Source: an uncultured Prevotellaceae bacterium (lineage in GTDB: Bacteria; Bacteroidota; Bacteroidia; Bacteroidales; Bacteroidaceae). Taken from it: a stretch of DNA of 64,000 nucleotides. The position numbers and the translations under genes were made by a program. The notes under the pieces are model-generated. The model ran no database searches and had not been told where the DNA came from. It saw nothing but the letters and a program-made list of their open reading frames with translations. Where the stretch lies: assembly GCA_902776665.1 (NCBI GenBank), contig CACYQZ010000008.1, positions 1 through 64,000 of the forward strand, written 5' to 3'. Position 1 is the first letter of the stretch. Each line of letters begins with the position of its first letter. This document shows positions 53,869-63,616 of this stretch, piece by piece.

Positions 53869-56800
53869 ATGCCCATCAAGTGCTGTAAGAAACTCCTCGT
53901 AACCTGTCTGTTCGCCTGCATTGCCCTCGCGTCGCAAGCGCAGCAGCGATTCTTCAACCTCACCCGTGAACAGGTGAAAATCGACTCGCTACTGCCCCAC
54001 TTCGGCTATGGCATCGCGCTCGGCGAGCATTTCGAAGACTCGACTTATTCGGCCTCGATTCTCTATCCCGAATTTATTGATATGTCGCCCTCTGACGTGG
54101 AAAAATATATGAATATTTCGGGAGAACCGCTGCCGGAAATGCCGGAAATCGAACAAATGGTGATGAAGAGTCGCGGAAAAGGCACTTTCAGCGTCCGATT
54201 CCAGCCACTCGTCTATCGCGAAGGACGCCATCAGATTTTGGTGAGTTTTATGCTGAAAATCGAGTCGAAAGCGAAGGAAAAGGCACTGAAAAGTCCGAAA
54301 AGAGCCGATTCAACGGGTCGATATGCCGAAAATTCGGTGTTGGCAAACGGTCGATGGGCGAAAATTCGCGTTGCAGAGTCGGGCATCTATCAAATCACCG
54401 ACGATCTCATCAAAAAAGGCGGTTTCAGCGACCTGAGCAAGGTGAAAGTCTATGGCTACGGCGGTCATCTGCAGCCCGAAGTGCTGAACGAAACCTACCT
54501 GCGACAGACCGACGATTTGCAGGAAGTGGCGCAGTGCGTGGTCGATGGCAAACGATTTTTCTACGCCAACGGCCCCGTGAGTTGGGCGAGTGCTGAAACG
54601 ACGATGCGCACGCGAAATCCTTACAGCGACTACGGCTACTACCTCCTCACCGAGAGCGACGAAACGCCGAAAACCATTGCGCAAGAGGAGTTTTTGAAGG
54701 CTCACTACCCGAATTTCGACGACTACCACGTGCTCCACGAAATCGACAACTTCGCGTGGGTTGAGGGGGGCAGAAACCTCTACGAAAACACGCCCATCAA
54801 CCAAGGTTCGTCGAAAACCTACACCATCGCCTCGCCCGTGACAGGGAATTCGGGAAAACTTTGCGTCATTGTTTCGGCAGGCGTGAACAGCACGGTGCAG
54901 GTGCATTGCAACGGCGCAGCGCTCGGAACCATCAACATTGCCTTGTCGAGCATCAACTACGAGAAAGGCCACGCCACCAGCCGCGTTTTCAACATCGACG
55001 ACCTCGCCGCCAACAACGAAGTGACGATTACGACGACCTCGGGCGGACCAGTGCGCCTCGACTACATCTCGCTGACCCTCAGCGAGCCGAAAGGCGCGCC
55101 CAACCTACAAAGTGGTTCGTTTCCCGTGCCGGAATATGTGCACAACATCACCAACCAAAACCTCCACGCCGACGGTCCGACCGATATGGTCATCGTCATT
55201 CCGACGACTCAAAAACTGCTCTCGCAAGCCGAGCGACTCGCCCAATACCACCGCGACCGCGACGGACTGCGCGTGCGCATCGTTCCCGCCGATGAAATTT
55301 TCAACGAATTTTCGAGCGGAACGCCCGACGCGACGGCCTACAAGCGTTATCTGAAAATGCTCTACGACCGAGCCGAAACCGAGGCCGACCAACCGCGATT
55401 TCTCCTGCTTTTCGGCGATTGCGTTTGGGATAACAGAATGAATACCAACGACTTACGCCACACCTCGCCCGACGATTATCTGCTCTGCTTCGAGAGCGAA
55501 AATTCGTTCAGCGAGACCTATTGCTACGTCAGCGATGAATTTTTCTGTATGCTCGACGACAACGAAACGCTAACCAGCGGTTCCTATCCCTACGAGCGCC
55601 CTGCCGGACTGGCCGATGTGGCGGTCGGACGCTTCCCCGTCGTCACCGAAGCGGCGGCGAAAGTGATGGTCGATAAAGTCATCGCCTACGAATCGAACCA
55701 AAACGCCGGAAACTGGCAAAACACCCTCGTGTTCATGGGCGACGACGGCAACAACAATGCCCACATGCGCGACGTGAACGATGCCGCCCACGACATTTCG
55801 ATACGCTATCCGGGCTACATCATCAAAAAAGTGATGTGGGACGCCTACACGCGAGAGACTTCCTCGACGGGACACACCTATCCCGAAGTGACGAAAATCG
55901 TCAAGCAATACCAACAGCAGGGCGCACTCGTCATGGACTATGCCGGACACGGACGCGCCGACCAGATTTCACACGAATCGGTGTTGAAACTCTCTGATTT
56001 TGAGCAATTTACGAATCAAAATCTACCATTGTGGATTACGGCCTCGTGCGACATCATGCCCTACGACGGACTGACGCCGACCATCGGCGAAACGGCGGTG
56101 CTCAGCGCGAAAGGCGGTTCCATCGCTTTCTACGGAACGGCTCGAACGGTGTTCGTTTCGCAAAACAAAATCATGAATATGTCGTTCCTGAAATACGTGC
56201 TTGGATTCGACGAAAATGGCAAGCCGAACACGCTCGGCGAGGCGCAGATGCTGGCGAAAAACGAGATGATTGCGCAGGGAAAGGACAAAACTGTGAACAT
56301 GCTGCAATATCAACTTTTGGGCGACCCTGCTCTGGCGCTCAAAGTGCCGACGGGCAACATTGTCATCGACGAAATCAATGGCATCGACATCAAGAATAGC
56401 GGTGCAAACCTGCCGAAACTGAAGGCTGGAAGCATCGCGAAAATCAAAGGACACATCGAAGGCGGAAGCGATTTCAACGGCACGATGACTGCCGTGGTGC
56501 GCGACACCGAGGAAACCATCGTCTGCAAACTCAACAACACCGACCGCGACGGCGGCTCGCAGACCGCTTTCTTCTACCGAGACCGCACGAAAACGCTCTA
56601 CAACGGCTCCGACAGCATCCAAAACGGCCAGTTTGAATTTGAATTTGCCGTGCCGAAAGACATCAACTATGCCGACGACACGGGTCTCATCAACATTTAT
56701 GCCGTGAACAAAGACCGAACGAAAACCGCCCACGGCTCTTCCGACCGATTCCTCGTCGGCGGCACCGAAACGGCGGGTAACGACTCCATCGGCCCGAGCA

Positions 56801-57444
56801 TCTACTGCTATTTGAACTCGCCCTCGTTCAGCAACGGCGGCGACACCAATACAACGCCCTATTTCGTGGCGCAGGTGAGCGACCAAGACGGCATCAACGC
56901 CTCTGGAAACGGCATCGGACACGACCTTGAACTCATCATCGACGGCGACATGGCGAAGACATTCGTCCTCAACGACAATTTCCGCTTCGACTTCGGCAGT
57001 TACACGACTGGCACCACGTTCTACCAGATTCCCGAACTCGAACCCGGTATGCACACACTACTTTTCCGCGCTTGGGACGTGCTCAACAACTCCTCGACGG
57101 CGCAACTGTCGTTCAACGTGGTCAAAGGGCTTTCGCCGACGCTTTTCAACGTGAGTTGTACGCAAAATCCCGCCCGAACCTCCACGACCTTCATCATCAA
57201 CCACGACCGAACGGGCAGCGTGATGGATGTAGAACTCGACATTTTCGACATGAGCGGACGCCAACTCTGGCACCACGAGGAAAGCGGCGTTTCTACCGAC
57301 GCAACCTACACGCTCACGTGGAACCTCAATGTCGATGGCGGACAACGACTGCAGACGGGCGTTTATCTCTATCGCGTCAGCGTGTCGTGCGAGGGCAGCA
57401 AAAAAGTGTCGAAAGCCAAGAAACTCATCGTCATCGGGTCGTAA
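53869..57444 (+). CDS. porU: Type IX secretion system sortase PorU
   Basis: Gingipain-fold (C25) surface protease that removes C-terminal sorting signals from T9SS cargo and links the cargo to A-LPS. Seen: signal peptide ending ACIALASQA; a large N-terminal beta region; the C25 domain start DMVIVIPTTQKLLSQAERLAQYHRDRDGLRVRIV in its parts, with LLFGDCVWDNR; catalytic His at about residue 694 (MDYAGHGRAD) and Cys at about 727 (WITASCDIMPYDG); and a C-terminal domain with LFNVSCTQNPARTST, DIFDMSGRQLW and GVYLYRVSV, which is itself a type-A CTD, as in known PorU. At 1191 residues it is full length. porV follows 88 nt downstream, the usual order. Confidence 0.93.
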   Translation: MPIKCCKKLLVTCLFACIALASQAQQRFFNLTREQVKIDSLLPHFGYGIALGEHFEDSTYSASILYPEFIDMSPSDVEKYMNISGEPLPEMPEIEQMVMKSRGKGTFSVRFQPLVYREGRHQILVSFMLKIESKAKEKALKSPKRADSTGRYAENSVLANGRWAKIRVAESGIYQITDDLIKKGGFSDLSKVKVYGYGGHLQPEVLNETYLRQTDDLQEVAQCVVDGKRFFYANGPVSWASAETTMRTRNPYSDYGYYLLTESDETPKTIAQEEFLKAHYPNFDDYHVLHEIDNFAWVEGGRNLYENTPINQGSSKTYTIASPVTGNSGKLCVIVSAGVNSTVQVHCNGAALGTINIALSSINYEKGHATSRVFNIDDLAANNEVTITTTSGGPVRLDYISLTLSEPKGAPNLQSGSFPVPEYVHNITNQNLHADGPTDMVIVIPTTQKLLSQAERLAQYHRDRDGLRVRIVPADEIFNEFSSGTPDATAYKRYLKMLYDRAETEADQPRFLLLFGDCVWDNRMNTNDLRHTSPDDYLLCFESENSFSETYCYVSDEFFCMLDDNETLTSGSYPYERPAGLADVAVGRFPVVTEAAAKVMVDKVIAYESNQNAGNWQNTLVFMGDDGNNNAHMRDVNDAAHDISIRYPGYIIKKVMWDAYTRETSSTGHTYPEVTKIVKQYQQQGALVMDYAGHGRADQISHESVLKLSDFEQFTNQNLPLWITASCDIMPYDGLTPTIGETAVLSAKGGSIAFYGTARTVFVSQNKIMNMSFLKYVLGFDENGKPNTLGEAQMLAKNEMIAQGKDKTVNMLQYQLLGDPALALKVPTGNIVIDEINGIDIKNSGANLPKLKAGSIAKIKGHIEGGSDFNGTMTAVVRDTEETIVCKLNNTDRDGGSQTAFFYRDRTKTLYNGSDSIQNGQFEFEFAVPKDINYADDTGLINIYAVNKDRTKTAHGSSDRFLVGGTETAGNDSIGPSIYCYLNSPSFSNGGDTNTTPYFVAQVSDQDGINASGNGIGHDLELIIDGDMAKTFVLNDNFRFDFGSYTTGTTFYQIPELEPGMHTLLFRAWDVLNNSSTAQLSFNVVKGLSPTLFNVSCTQNPARTSTTFIINHDRTGSVMDVELDIFDMSGRQLWHHEESGVSTDATYTLTWNLNVDGGQRLQTGVYLYRVSVSCEGSKKVSKAKKLIVIGS

Positions 57445-57532
57445 AAATTCGTAAAATCGAGCGATTGGAAGCCCCGAAAATAATAAAATGGCGATTTTTG
57501 CGTTATCAAATAACATCAATCGAAAAAAGGAT

Positions 57533-58708
57533 ATGATTCAAAAGACCATAATGAGGAAATTGCTCCTCGTCACAATGATGTTTTTCACCGTCGGCGCAGC
57601 GAATGCGCAAGACAAGAAAGACATGTTCAACCCCGTGAATGCGTCGGTGACATCGCAGACCATCGCACCCGACGCCCGTGCCGCCGGTATGGGCGACGTG
57701 GGTGCAGCAACCGAGGCCGATGTGAACTCGCAATATTGGAATCCTGCGAAATATCCGTTCGCCATTTCGCGTGCAGGTGTCGCGCTGAACTACACGCCGT
57801 GGCTGCGCCAACTCGTCAATGACATGGACTTGGCCTATCTGTCGGGCTATTATCGCATTGGCGACTACTCGGCCATTTCGGGTTCGCTGCGCTATTTCTC
57901 ACTCGGCGAGGTGTTTCTTTCCGAAGCAGAAAACGCGATGACCATCAAACCTTATGAAATGTCGTTCGACGTGGCCTATTCGATGATGCTCAGCGAGAAA
58001 TTCTCGTGGGCAGCCGCCCTTCGCTTCATCTACAGCGACCTGACCTACGACTACACCGACGATACGAAGCCGGGAACGGCCTTCGCCGCCGACCTCGGAC
58101 TTTATTATCAGAACTATCTGAACCTCGGCGACCGCGAATGTCAGTTGGGTTTGGGTATGAACGTGTCGAACATCGGTTCGAAAATCACTTTCGGTGGCGA
58201 CGACAACCCCGAATTCATCCCGACGAACCTGCGACTCGGTGCTTCGCTGATGATTCCCGTCGATGAATACAACCGTTTCACGATTGCTGCCGATGCGAAC
58301 AAACTGCTCGTGCCGACCTATCCGAAGCAGGAAGAGGGCGAATCGACCGAGGCCTATCAGCAGCGAGTGCAGAAAGATTACTACGACATTTCGAGCATCA
58401 GCGGCATTTTCAAGAGTTTCAGCGACGCGCCCAACGGCTTCAAGGAGGAATTGCAGGAAATTCAGTGGAGTGTGGGTGCCGAATATTGCTACCACGACCA
58501 ATTCACGCTGCGTGCCGGCTATCACCACGAGGCCGAAAACAAGGGTAACCGCAAATATTTCACCTTCGGTGCCGGTTTCCGAATGAATGTTTTCTCGCTC
58601 GACGCAGGCTATGTGATTGCCACGGCGAAGAGCAATCCGCTCGACCAAACGCTGCGCTTCACGCTGACGTTTGATATGGATGGAATCAAGGACCTATTTA
58701 GGAGGTAG
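57533..58708 (+). CDS. porV: Type IX secretion system outer membrane protein PorV
   Basis: FadL-like 14-stranded barrel that shuttles T9SS cargo from the translocon to PorU. Seen: signal peptide RKLLLVTMMFFTVGAANAQ; the conserved TIAPDARAAGMGDVGAATEADVNSQYWNPAKYPF in its parts; GVALNYTPWLRQLVNDMDLAYLSGYYRI; GTAFAADLGLYYQN; and a C-terminal barrel strand LRFTLTFDMDG. The start could be the ATG at 57533 or 57551; the ORF from 57488 is unlikely because it adds polar residues before the signal peptide. It is followed within 2 nt by ispF. Confidence 0.92.
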   Translation: MIQKTIMRKLLLVTMMFFTVGAANAQDKKDMFNPVNASVTSQTIAPDARAAGMGDVGAATEADVNSQYWNPAKYPFAISRAGVALNYTPWLRQLVNDMDLAYLSGYYRIGDYSAISGSLRYFSLGEVFLSEAENAMTIKPYEMSFDVAYSMMLSEKFSWAAALRFIYSDLTYDYTDDTKPGTAFAADLGLYYQNYLNLGDRECQLGLGMNVSNIGSKITFGGDDNPEFIPTNLRLGASLMIPVDEYNRFTIAADANKLLVPTYPKQEEGESTEAYQQRVQKDYYDISSISGIFKSFSDAPNGFKEELQEIQWSVGAEYCYHDQFTLRAGYHHEAENKGNRKYFTFGAGFRMNVFSLDAGYVIATAKSNPLDQTLRFTLTFDMDGIKDLFRR

Positions 58709-58712
58709 GATG
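58700..58712 (+). promoter_or_regulatory. Shine-Dalgarno sequence for ispF
   Basis: AGGAGG lies about 5-7 nt before the ispF ATG and overlaps the end of porV. It is exceptional here because almost all other genes of the window lack such a sequence and have A/T-rich repeat leaders instead. Confidence 0.6.
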
Positions 58713-59198
58713 ATGGATTTTCGAGTAGGTTTCGGATTTGACGTTCATCAGTTGGTTCCCGACAGAGAACTTTGGCTCGGCGGCATTTTGATTCCTTTTG
58801 AAAAAGGACTACTCGGCCACAGCGACGCCGACGTGCTCATCCACGCCATTTGCGACGCACTGCTCGGTGCCGCCAACCTGCGCGACATCGGACACCACTT
58901 CCCTGACACCGCCGCCGACACGCTCAATATCGACAGCAAAATCATCCTCCGAAAAACCGTTGAACTGCTGCGCAAAAACGGCTACGAGGTCGGCAACATC
59001 GATGCCACCGTCTGCGCCGAGCGTCCGAAACTCAATCCGCATATTCCGCAAATGCAACAAACGATGGCCGAAGTCATGGGCATTTCCGCCAGTCAAATTT
59101 CCATCAAAGCCACCACCACCGAACGCCTCGGTTTCACGGGTCGCGAAGAGGGAATTTCCGCTTATGCCGTCGCCCTCATCGGCAAAAACGACGCATAA
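58710..59198 (+). CDS. ispF: 2-C-methyl-D-erythritol 2,4-cyclodiphosphate synthase
   Basis: Fifth MEP-pathway step, forming the cyclodiphosphate. Seen: RVGFGFDVHQLVPDRELWLGG with the metal-binding Asp and His, the second metal-site part GLLGHSDADVLIHAICDALLGAANLRDIGHHFPDT in pieces, and the C-terminal ISIKATTTERLGFTGREEGI. Two adjacent ATG codons (58710, 58713) can both serve; the protein has 161-162 residues, as usual. It shares the end of the porU-porV transcript. Confidence 0.95.
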   Translation: MMDFRVGFGFDVHQLVPDRELWLGGILIPFEKGLLGHSDADVLIHAICDALLGAANLRDIGHHFPDTAADTLNIDSKIILRKTVELLRKNGYEVGNIDATVCAERPKLNPHIPQMQQTMAEVMGISASQISIKATTTERLGFTGREEGISAYAVALIGKNDA

Positions 59199-59217
59199 AA
59201 TCGAGAAAAAAACGCTT

Positions 59218-59312
59218 TTGTGTAAATTCAGTGTAAAATTTTTATAATTCACTGAAATTCAATTAGTTATATTGTCAAAAAAATCAAATTGTGTAAAGTC
59301 AGTGTAAAAATT
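59218..59312. repeat. Direct and inverted repeats in the ispF downstream gap
   Basis: Two copies of TTGTGTAAA(T/G)TCAGTGTAAAA lie at about 59218 and 59288. Between them, TTCAGTG (59226-59232) is answered by CACTGAA (59250-59256). The block is AT-rich and lies upstream of the promoter at 59350. Confidence 0.55.
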
Positions 59313-59349
59313 GTCGTCAAAACATTTGGCGACATTTTCTTTTTCATCG

Positions 59350-59357
59350 TATTTTTG
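59350..59357 (+). promoter_or_regulatory. -7 element for the gene at 59396
   Basis: TATTTTTG matches TAnnTTTG, 38 nt before the ATG. Confidence 0.5.
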
Positions 59358-59395
59358 CAGCGAAAAATTATTTGAATAACTAAAACGCAAAAATC

Positions 59396-60238
59396 ATGAA
59401 AAAAATTTTTTTATTTCTGATGACACTCGTCGCCACCACAAGCGCTCATGCAACATGGCAGGAAGGCGACATTCTCTACGTGAACGGAGAACGGTGGGAA
59501 CTGCTGTGCAAACCCATCGGCTGGGACTCCGTCTTCTACCACAAATTGAAAGACGCATTGCCCAAAGACAGAGTGAAAACCACCGCCAATTGGAGCGGCT
59601 ACACGGCGGCGTGGAGCGTCAAAAACAACAAACTCGTGCTCGACAGCATCCTTGTGGAAATCTACGACAAGAAAAGCCCCCTGAAAACCAATTTTCGGAA
59701 ACTCACGCCAGACGAACTGGCCAAAGTCTTCGGGAATCGGAAACTACCCATCGCTGCCACGTGGTTCAACCAATCGGTCGTGGCAGGCAAAGGGAAAGTC
59801 ATCTGGTATCTTCATTCGGGCTATCATCGCCACTATGCACAGGAACTCCACCTCACTTTCAAGCGCGGGAAAGTCGCCAAACGGAAACTTTACAACAACG
59901 GCGTGATTGTCGATGGTTTTTCGATTGCGGAAATCAAATCGGCCGAAGAATTGAGGCAGAAAGTCATGCTTCCATCCGAAAAATATCCGCTACTGAAAGG
60001 CAAGCGCGTGATTTTCTCCATCAAGCAGGCACGGGCAGATCAATTCGGCAATTTGTTGGACTGTGAAGTCAAAGCGCATAGCCGCGATATTCCTGATAAC
60101 AGCCCCGACCTGCGACAAGCAGCCATCGACTTCAAAGCCGCCCTGAAAGCAGTCAAACCGTGGAAGACGTGGCGTGTGAACGGGAAACTCGTCTGCTTGT
60201 TTCAGGATTGGAATGTTCCTTACCGATTCAACTCGTAA
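59396..60238 (+). CDS. Secreted protein of unknown function
   Basis: A 280-residue exported protein with signal peptide MKKIFLFLMTLVATTSAHA. I do not recognise the family. Seen: an N-terminal ATWQEGDILYVNGERWELLCKPIGWD, a mid-part rich in Lys and aromatic residues (GKGKVIWYLHSGYHRHYAQELHLTFKRGK in pieces), and a C-terminal amphipathic helix followed by KPWKTWRVNGKLVCLFQDW. Neither a lipobox nor a sorting tail is present, so it is probably periplasmic. The leader holds the repeat block at 59218-59312, so its expression may be controlled separately from ispF. Confidence 0.65.
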   Translation: MKKIFLFLMTLVATTSAHATWQEGDILYVNGERWELLCKPIGWDSVFYHKLKDALPKDRVKTTANWSGYTAAWSVKNNKLVLDSILVEIYDKKSPLKTNFRKLTPDELAKVFGNRKLPIAATWFNQSVVAGKGKVIWYLHSGYHRHYAQELHLTFKRGKVAKRKLYNNGVIVDGFSIAEIKSAEELRQKVMLPSEKYPLLKGKRVIFSIKQARADQFGNLLDCEVKAHSRDIPDNSPDLRQAAIDFKAALKAVKPWKTWRVNGKLVCLFQDWNVPYRFNS

Positions 60239-60268
60239 TTGTTGAATTGTAAGAAAAACTGCCGTTTC

Positions 60269-60300
60269 CTTTGGTGTAAAGACGGAAAATCCCTAACTTT
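60269..60300 (+). promoter_or_regulatory. Promoter of the CotH-like gene
   Basis: TTTG (60269-60272), 20 nt, TAACTTTG (60293-60300): a perfect pair. It places the transcript start near 60307, which argues for the ATG at 60336 as the start codon. Confidence 0.75.
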
Positions 60301-60335
60301 GCACCAAATTGATGGGTATGACAGTCGAAAAAACG

Positions 60336-61745
60336 ATGAAAACAATCGGGACGAAGCATTTTTTTCTGCTTCTGCTCTTGAACATGGCATTTTCGGCAGC
60401 GAGAGCCGTGAGTTATTCCGGTACGCTGCCCGTCGTTTTCATCAATACGACCAGTGCCATCGAGTCGAAAACCGACTATGTGGACGCTACTTTCTACCTC
60501 GACCCGATGGGCATCGACGGCTACGAGGCCATCGGTTCTGCCGACGACCCGTTCCCCTTGAAAATTCGAGGTCGTGGAAACTACACTTGGTACGGGCCAT
60601 TCGAGAAAAAAGCCTATAAAATCAAACTCGAAAGCGGTCTTCCACTACTCGGAATGCCCAAAAACAAGCATTTCGCACTGCTCGCCCATGCCGACGGCGG
60701 CCAAACGGCCTTTTTCCGCAACACGGCAGGGTTTGAACTCGGGCGACTTGTCGGACTGGAGTTCACACCGCAGCAACGACCCGTGGAACTGGTGCTCAAC
60801 GGCGACTATCGGGGACTTTATTTCCTGACCGAGACCGTGCGCGTGGGACAACGGCGCGTGAACATCGCCGAACAGCAAAACCGCGAGACCGACCCCGAAC
60901 TCATCACGGGCGGCTGGCTCGTCGAAATCGACAATGTCAATGAGTCGTGGCACCAAATCATTCCGTCGCTCGCAGGCACCGAACTGACGCGCTTCCGCGT
61001 CACCTATCACTCGCCCGACACGCTGTCCACCGCCCAACGGCAGTATCTTTCCAACCAAATCAAGTCGATGCTGCGCACGGTCTATGTCGCCGACAAAAAC
61101 GATACCGAATGGGAGCAATTCATCGACCTCGACGCCCTCGCCCGCTACTATCTCGTGGTGGAAATGCTCGACCACGTGGAGGCGTTTCTCGGCAGTTGCT
61201 ACCTTTATAAAGACCGAGGCGAAATGGCATGGAAATTCGGGCCACTTTGGGATTTGGGACATGCTTTCAACGGATGGCACCCGAAAAATCGCTTTCTCTA
61301 TCAATACAAACACGAAACATCTGCCGATTGGGACATCTGCATCATGGAGGAATTGGCGAAATTCCCGCGACTGCAAGAGCGCATCAAAGAACTATGGAAC
61401 GATTTGTCGCCAACGATCTACCCTACCCTGACGACCTATCTGCGAAATTTCGCGGCGCAAATTGCCGACGCTGCCGCCTGCGACTACGAGCGTTGGCCCG
61501 ACTACGGCACAGCCGACACGAATGTCGCCGTGAAATATTGCTTGAATTTGTTGGAACAAAAACAACAATTCCTTGAAAATCAATGGAGTAGCGATTATTC
61601 TGGCATTGAAAAAATCGTTGAAAAACAACCTAACCATTCGATTTACGACCTGCAAGGACGCAGACTAAATCGACACGAAAATTTGAAATCGGGCATCTAT
61701 CTCAAAGGCGGAAAAAAAATTCTTATCAGAAAAACTGCGAAATAA
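60336..61745 (+). CDS. CotH kinase family protein with sorting-like tail
   Basis: Exported protein of the CotH family, whose founding member is a spore-coat protein kinase. Seen: signal peptide region FFLLLLLNMAFSAARA; LPVVFINTTSAIES; the family core PLKIRGRGNYTWYGPFEKKAYKIKL in its parts, LLAHADGGQTAFFRN, VELVLNGDYRGLYFLTETVRV, and KFGPLWDLGHAFNGW, which matches the conserved WDxDxAF region; and the C-terminal tail IYDLQGRRLNRHENLKSGIYL then KGGKKILIRK. The ATG at 60336 is chosen because earlier ATGs (60312, 60318) lie almost on the predicted transcript start. Substrate and activity in Bacteroidota are not known. Confidence 0.85.
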   Translation: MKTIGTKHFFLLLLLNMAFSAARAVSYSGTLPVVFINTTSAIESKTDYVDATFYLDPMGIDGYEAIGSADDPFPLKIRGRGNYTWYGPFEKKAYKIKLESGLPLLGMPKNKHFALLAHADGGQTAFFRNTAGFELGRLVGLEFTPQQRPVELVLNGDYRGLYFLTETVRVGQRRVNIAEQQNRETDPELITGGWLVEIDNVNESWHQIIPSLAGTELTRFRVTYHSPDTLSTAQRQYLSNQIKSMLRTVYVADKNDTEWEQFIDLDALARYYLVVEMLDHVEAFLGSCYLYKDRGEMAWKFGPLWDLGHAFNGWHPKNRFLYQYKHETSADWDICIMEELAKFPRLQERIKELWNDLSPTIYPTLTTYLRNFAAQIADAAACDYERWPDYGTADTNVAVKYCLNLLEQKQQFLENQWSSDYSGIEKIVEKQPNHSIYDLQGRRLNRHENLKSGIYLKGGKKILIRKTAK

Positions 61746-61747
61746 AT

Positions 61748-61778
61748 TTTGTTTTTTGCTTTTTTTGCGCTAACTTTG
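61748..61778 (+). promoter_or_regulatory. Promoter of the acyl-CoA ligase gene
   Basis: TTTG (61748-61751), 19 nt, then TAACTTTG (61771-61778), 26 nt before the ATG. Confidence 0.7.
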
Positions 61779-61804
61779 CAAAAAATCGTAAAAAATCGAA
61801 GAAA

Positions 61805-63616
61805 ATGCAGAACAATTGCCATCTTTCGACGCTGATTCACGAACAGGCAAAGAAGTACGGCGCAAAGCCAGTGTTGAACTTCAAAATGTTCGGTTCGACC
61901 GAGTGGAAAGCCGTGTCGTGGAATCAGTTTTCGCTGCGTGTGAAACAGGTGTCGAACGCCCTGTTGAACCTCGGACTGCAGCCGCAGGAGAACATCGCCG
62001 TGTTCGCCCAGAATTGTATCCAGTATCTCTACACCGACTTCGGTGCCTACGGCATTCGTGCGGTGACGATTCCGATTTACGCCACGTCGAGCGAACAGCA
62101 GATTCAGTACGTCGTGCAAGACGCGGGCGTGCGCTTCCTCTTCGTCGGCGAGCAGGAGCAATACGACAAGGCGCATCGTATTTTCGCGCTCTGTCCCACG
62201 CTCGAGCGCATCATCATCTTCGACAAGAGCGTGCGCATCTCGTCGCACGACCACAACGCCCTCTATTTCGAGGATTTCATCGCCCTTGGCGAGAATCTGC
62301 CGCGCCAGTCGCAGGTGGAACAACTGTGGAAAGAGGCGTCGATGGACGATGTGTGCAACATCATCTACACGAGCGGCACGACGGGCGACTCGAAGGGTGT
62401 CATCCTGACTTATTCGCAATATTTCGCGGCGATGGCAGCCAACGGCGAGTGCGTGCCCGTCACTGAGAAAGACCGCGTGATGTCGTTCCTGCCCTTGGCG
62501 CATATTTTTGAGCGCGGATGGGCCTATTTGTGCCTCACGGTGGGCGCTCAGCTCATTCTGAACACCAATCCGAAGGAGATTCAGCAGTCGATGCGCGAGA
62601 CGCACCCGACGTGTATGTCGTCTGTGCCGCGATTCTGGGAAAAAGTCTATCAGGGTGTGAAGGAGAAAATCGAAAGTTCGTCGCCGATGAAGCAGAAACT
62701 TTTCCGCCACGCGCTGGCCGTCGGTCGCAAGCACAACATCGAATACCTCAGTCGGGGAAAACGACCGCCCATCGGGCTCGCACTCGAATACAAAGCCCTC
62801 AACAGCACCATTCTCAGCCTTGTGCGCAAGCAACTCGGCCTTGAAAACGCCCATTTCTTCCCGACGGCAGGTGCTTACGTGTCGCCCGAAGTCGAGGAAT
62901 TCATCCACTCGATTGGCATCTGGATGATGGTGGGCTACGGACTGACCGAAAGTCTCGCCACCGTGTCGTGCGACCACATGGACAAGCCTTATTCCATCGG
63001 TTCTGTGGGTCGTCCGATTAGCAGTATTCAAATAAAAATCAGCGACGAGGGCGAAGTTCTCTTGAAAGGTCCGACGATTACGCCCGGCTACTACAAACGC
63101 GACGACGTGAACGCCACGGCTTTCGACAAAGACGGCTTCTTCCACACGGGCGACGCCGGCTATATGCGCAACGGCGAATTGTTCCTCACCGAGCGCATCA
63201 AAGACCTCTACAAGACCTCGAACGGCAAATACATCGCACCGCAGATGGTCGAGGCGATGCTGCTCGTCGATAAATACATCGACCAAGTGGCCGTCGTGGC
63301 CGACCAACGGCAGTTCGTCTCGGCGCTCATCGTGCCCGAATTCCGACTCGTCGAAGAGTGGGCGCGCGACCAAGGCATCACCTTCGATTCACGCGAGGAA
63401 CTCTGCCAGAACCGCGCCGTCCACGATATGCTCAAAGAGCGCATCGACACGCTTCAGCAACGGCTTTCGGGCTACGAGCAAATTAAGCGAATCACGCTCA
63501 TTCCCCATCATTTCTCGATGGAAAGCGGCGAACTCACCAATACCCTGAAACTCAAACGAACCGTCATCAACAAGAATTACAAGGAACTCATCGACAAGAT
63601 GTACGAAGACTTATGA
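61805..63616 (+). CDS. Long-chain fatty acid--CoA ligase (AMP-forming)
   Basis: Activates fatty acids to acyl-CoA through an acyl-adenylate. Seen: IYTSGTTGDSKGVILTYSQ (the P-loop-like AMP motif), SFLPLAHIFERGW, VGYGLTESLATVS, SIGSVGRPI, FHTGDAGYMRNGELFLTERIKDLYKTSNGKYIAPQMVE in its parts with the catalytic Lys of the hinge region, and QQRLSGYEQIKRITLI at the C-terminus. The length of 603 residues matches the FAA1/AMP-binding subfamily of Bacteroidota. Its stop overlaps the prfB start by 4 nt (ATGA), so the two are translationally coupled. Confidence 0.94.
   Translation: MQNNCHLSTLIHEQAKKYGAKPVLNFKMFGSTEWKAVSWNQFSLRVKQVSNALLNLGLQPQENIAVFAQNCIQYLYTDFGAYGIRAVTIPIYATSSEQQIQYVVQDAGVRFLFVGEQEQYDKAHRIFALCPTLERIIIFDKSVRISSHDHNALYFEDFIALGENLPRQSQVEQLWKEASMDDVCNIIYTSGTTGDSKGVILTYSQYFAAMAANGECVPVTEKDRVMSFLPLAHIFERGWAYLCLTVGAQLILNTNPKEIQQSMRETHPTCMSSVPRFWEKVYQGVKEKIESSSPMKQKLFRHALAVGRKHNIEYLSRGKRPPIGLALEYKALNSTILSLVRKQLGLENAHFFPTAGAYVSPEVEEFIHSIGIWMMVGYGLTESLATVSCDHMDKPYSIGSVGRPISSIQIKISDEGEVLLKGPTITPGYYKRDDVNATAFDKDGFFHTGDAGYMRNGELFLTERIKDLYKTSNGKYIAPQMVEAMLLVDKYIDQVAVVADQRQFVSALIVPEFRLVEEWARDQGITFDSREELCQNRAVHDMLKERIDTLQQRLSGYEQIKRITLIPHHFSMESGELTNTLKLKRTVINKNYKELIDKMYEDL

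Noticed and set aside
61697-63373. 558-codon antisense frame over the acyl-CoA ligase
   Set aside because: The ligase has complete AMP-binding motifs; the antisense frame is a codon-bias shadow.
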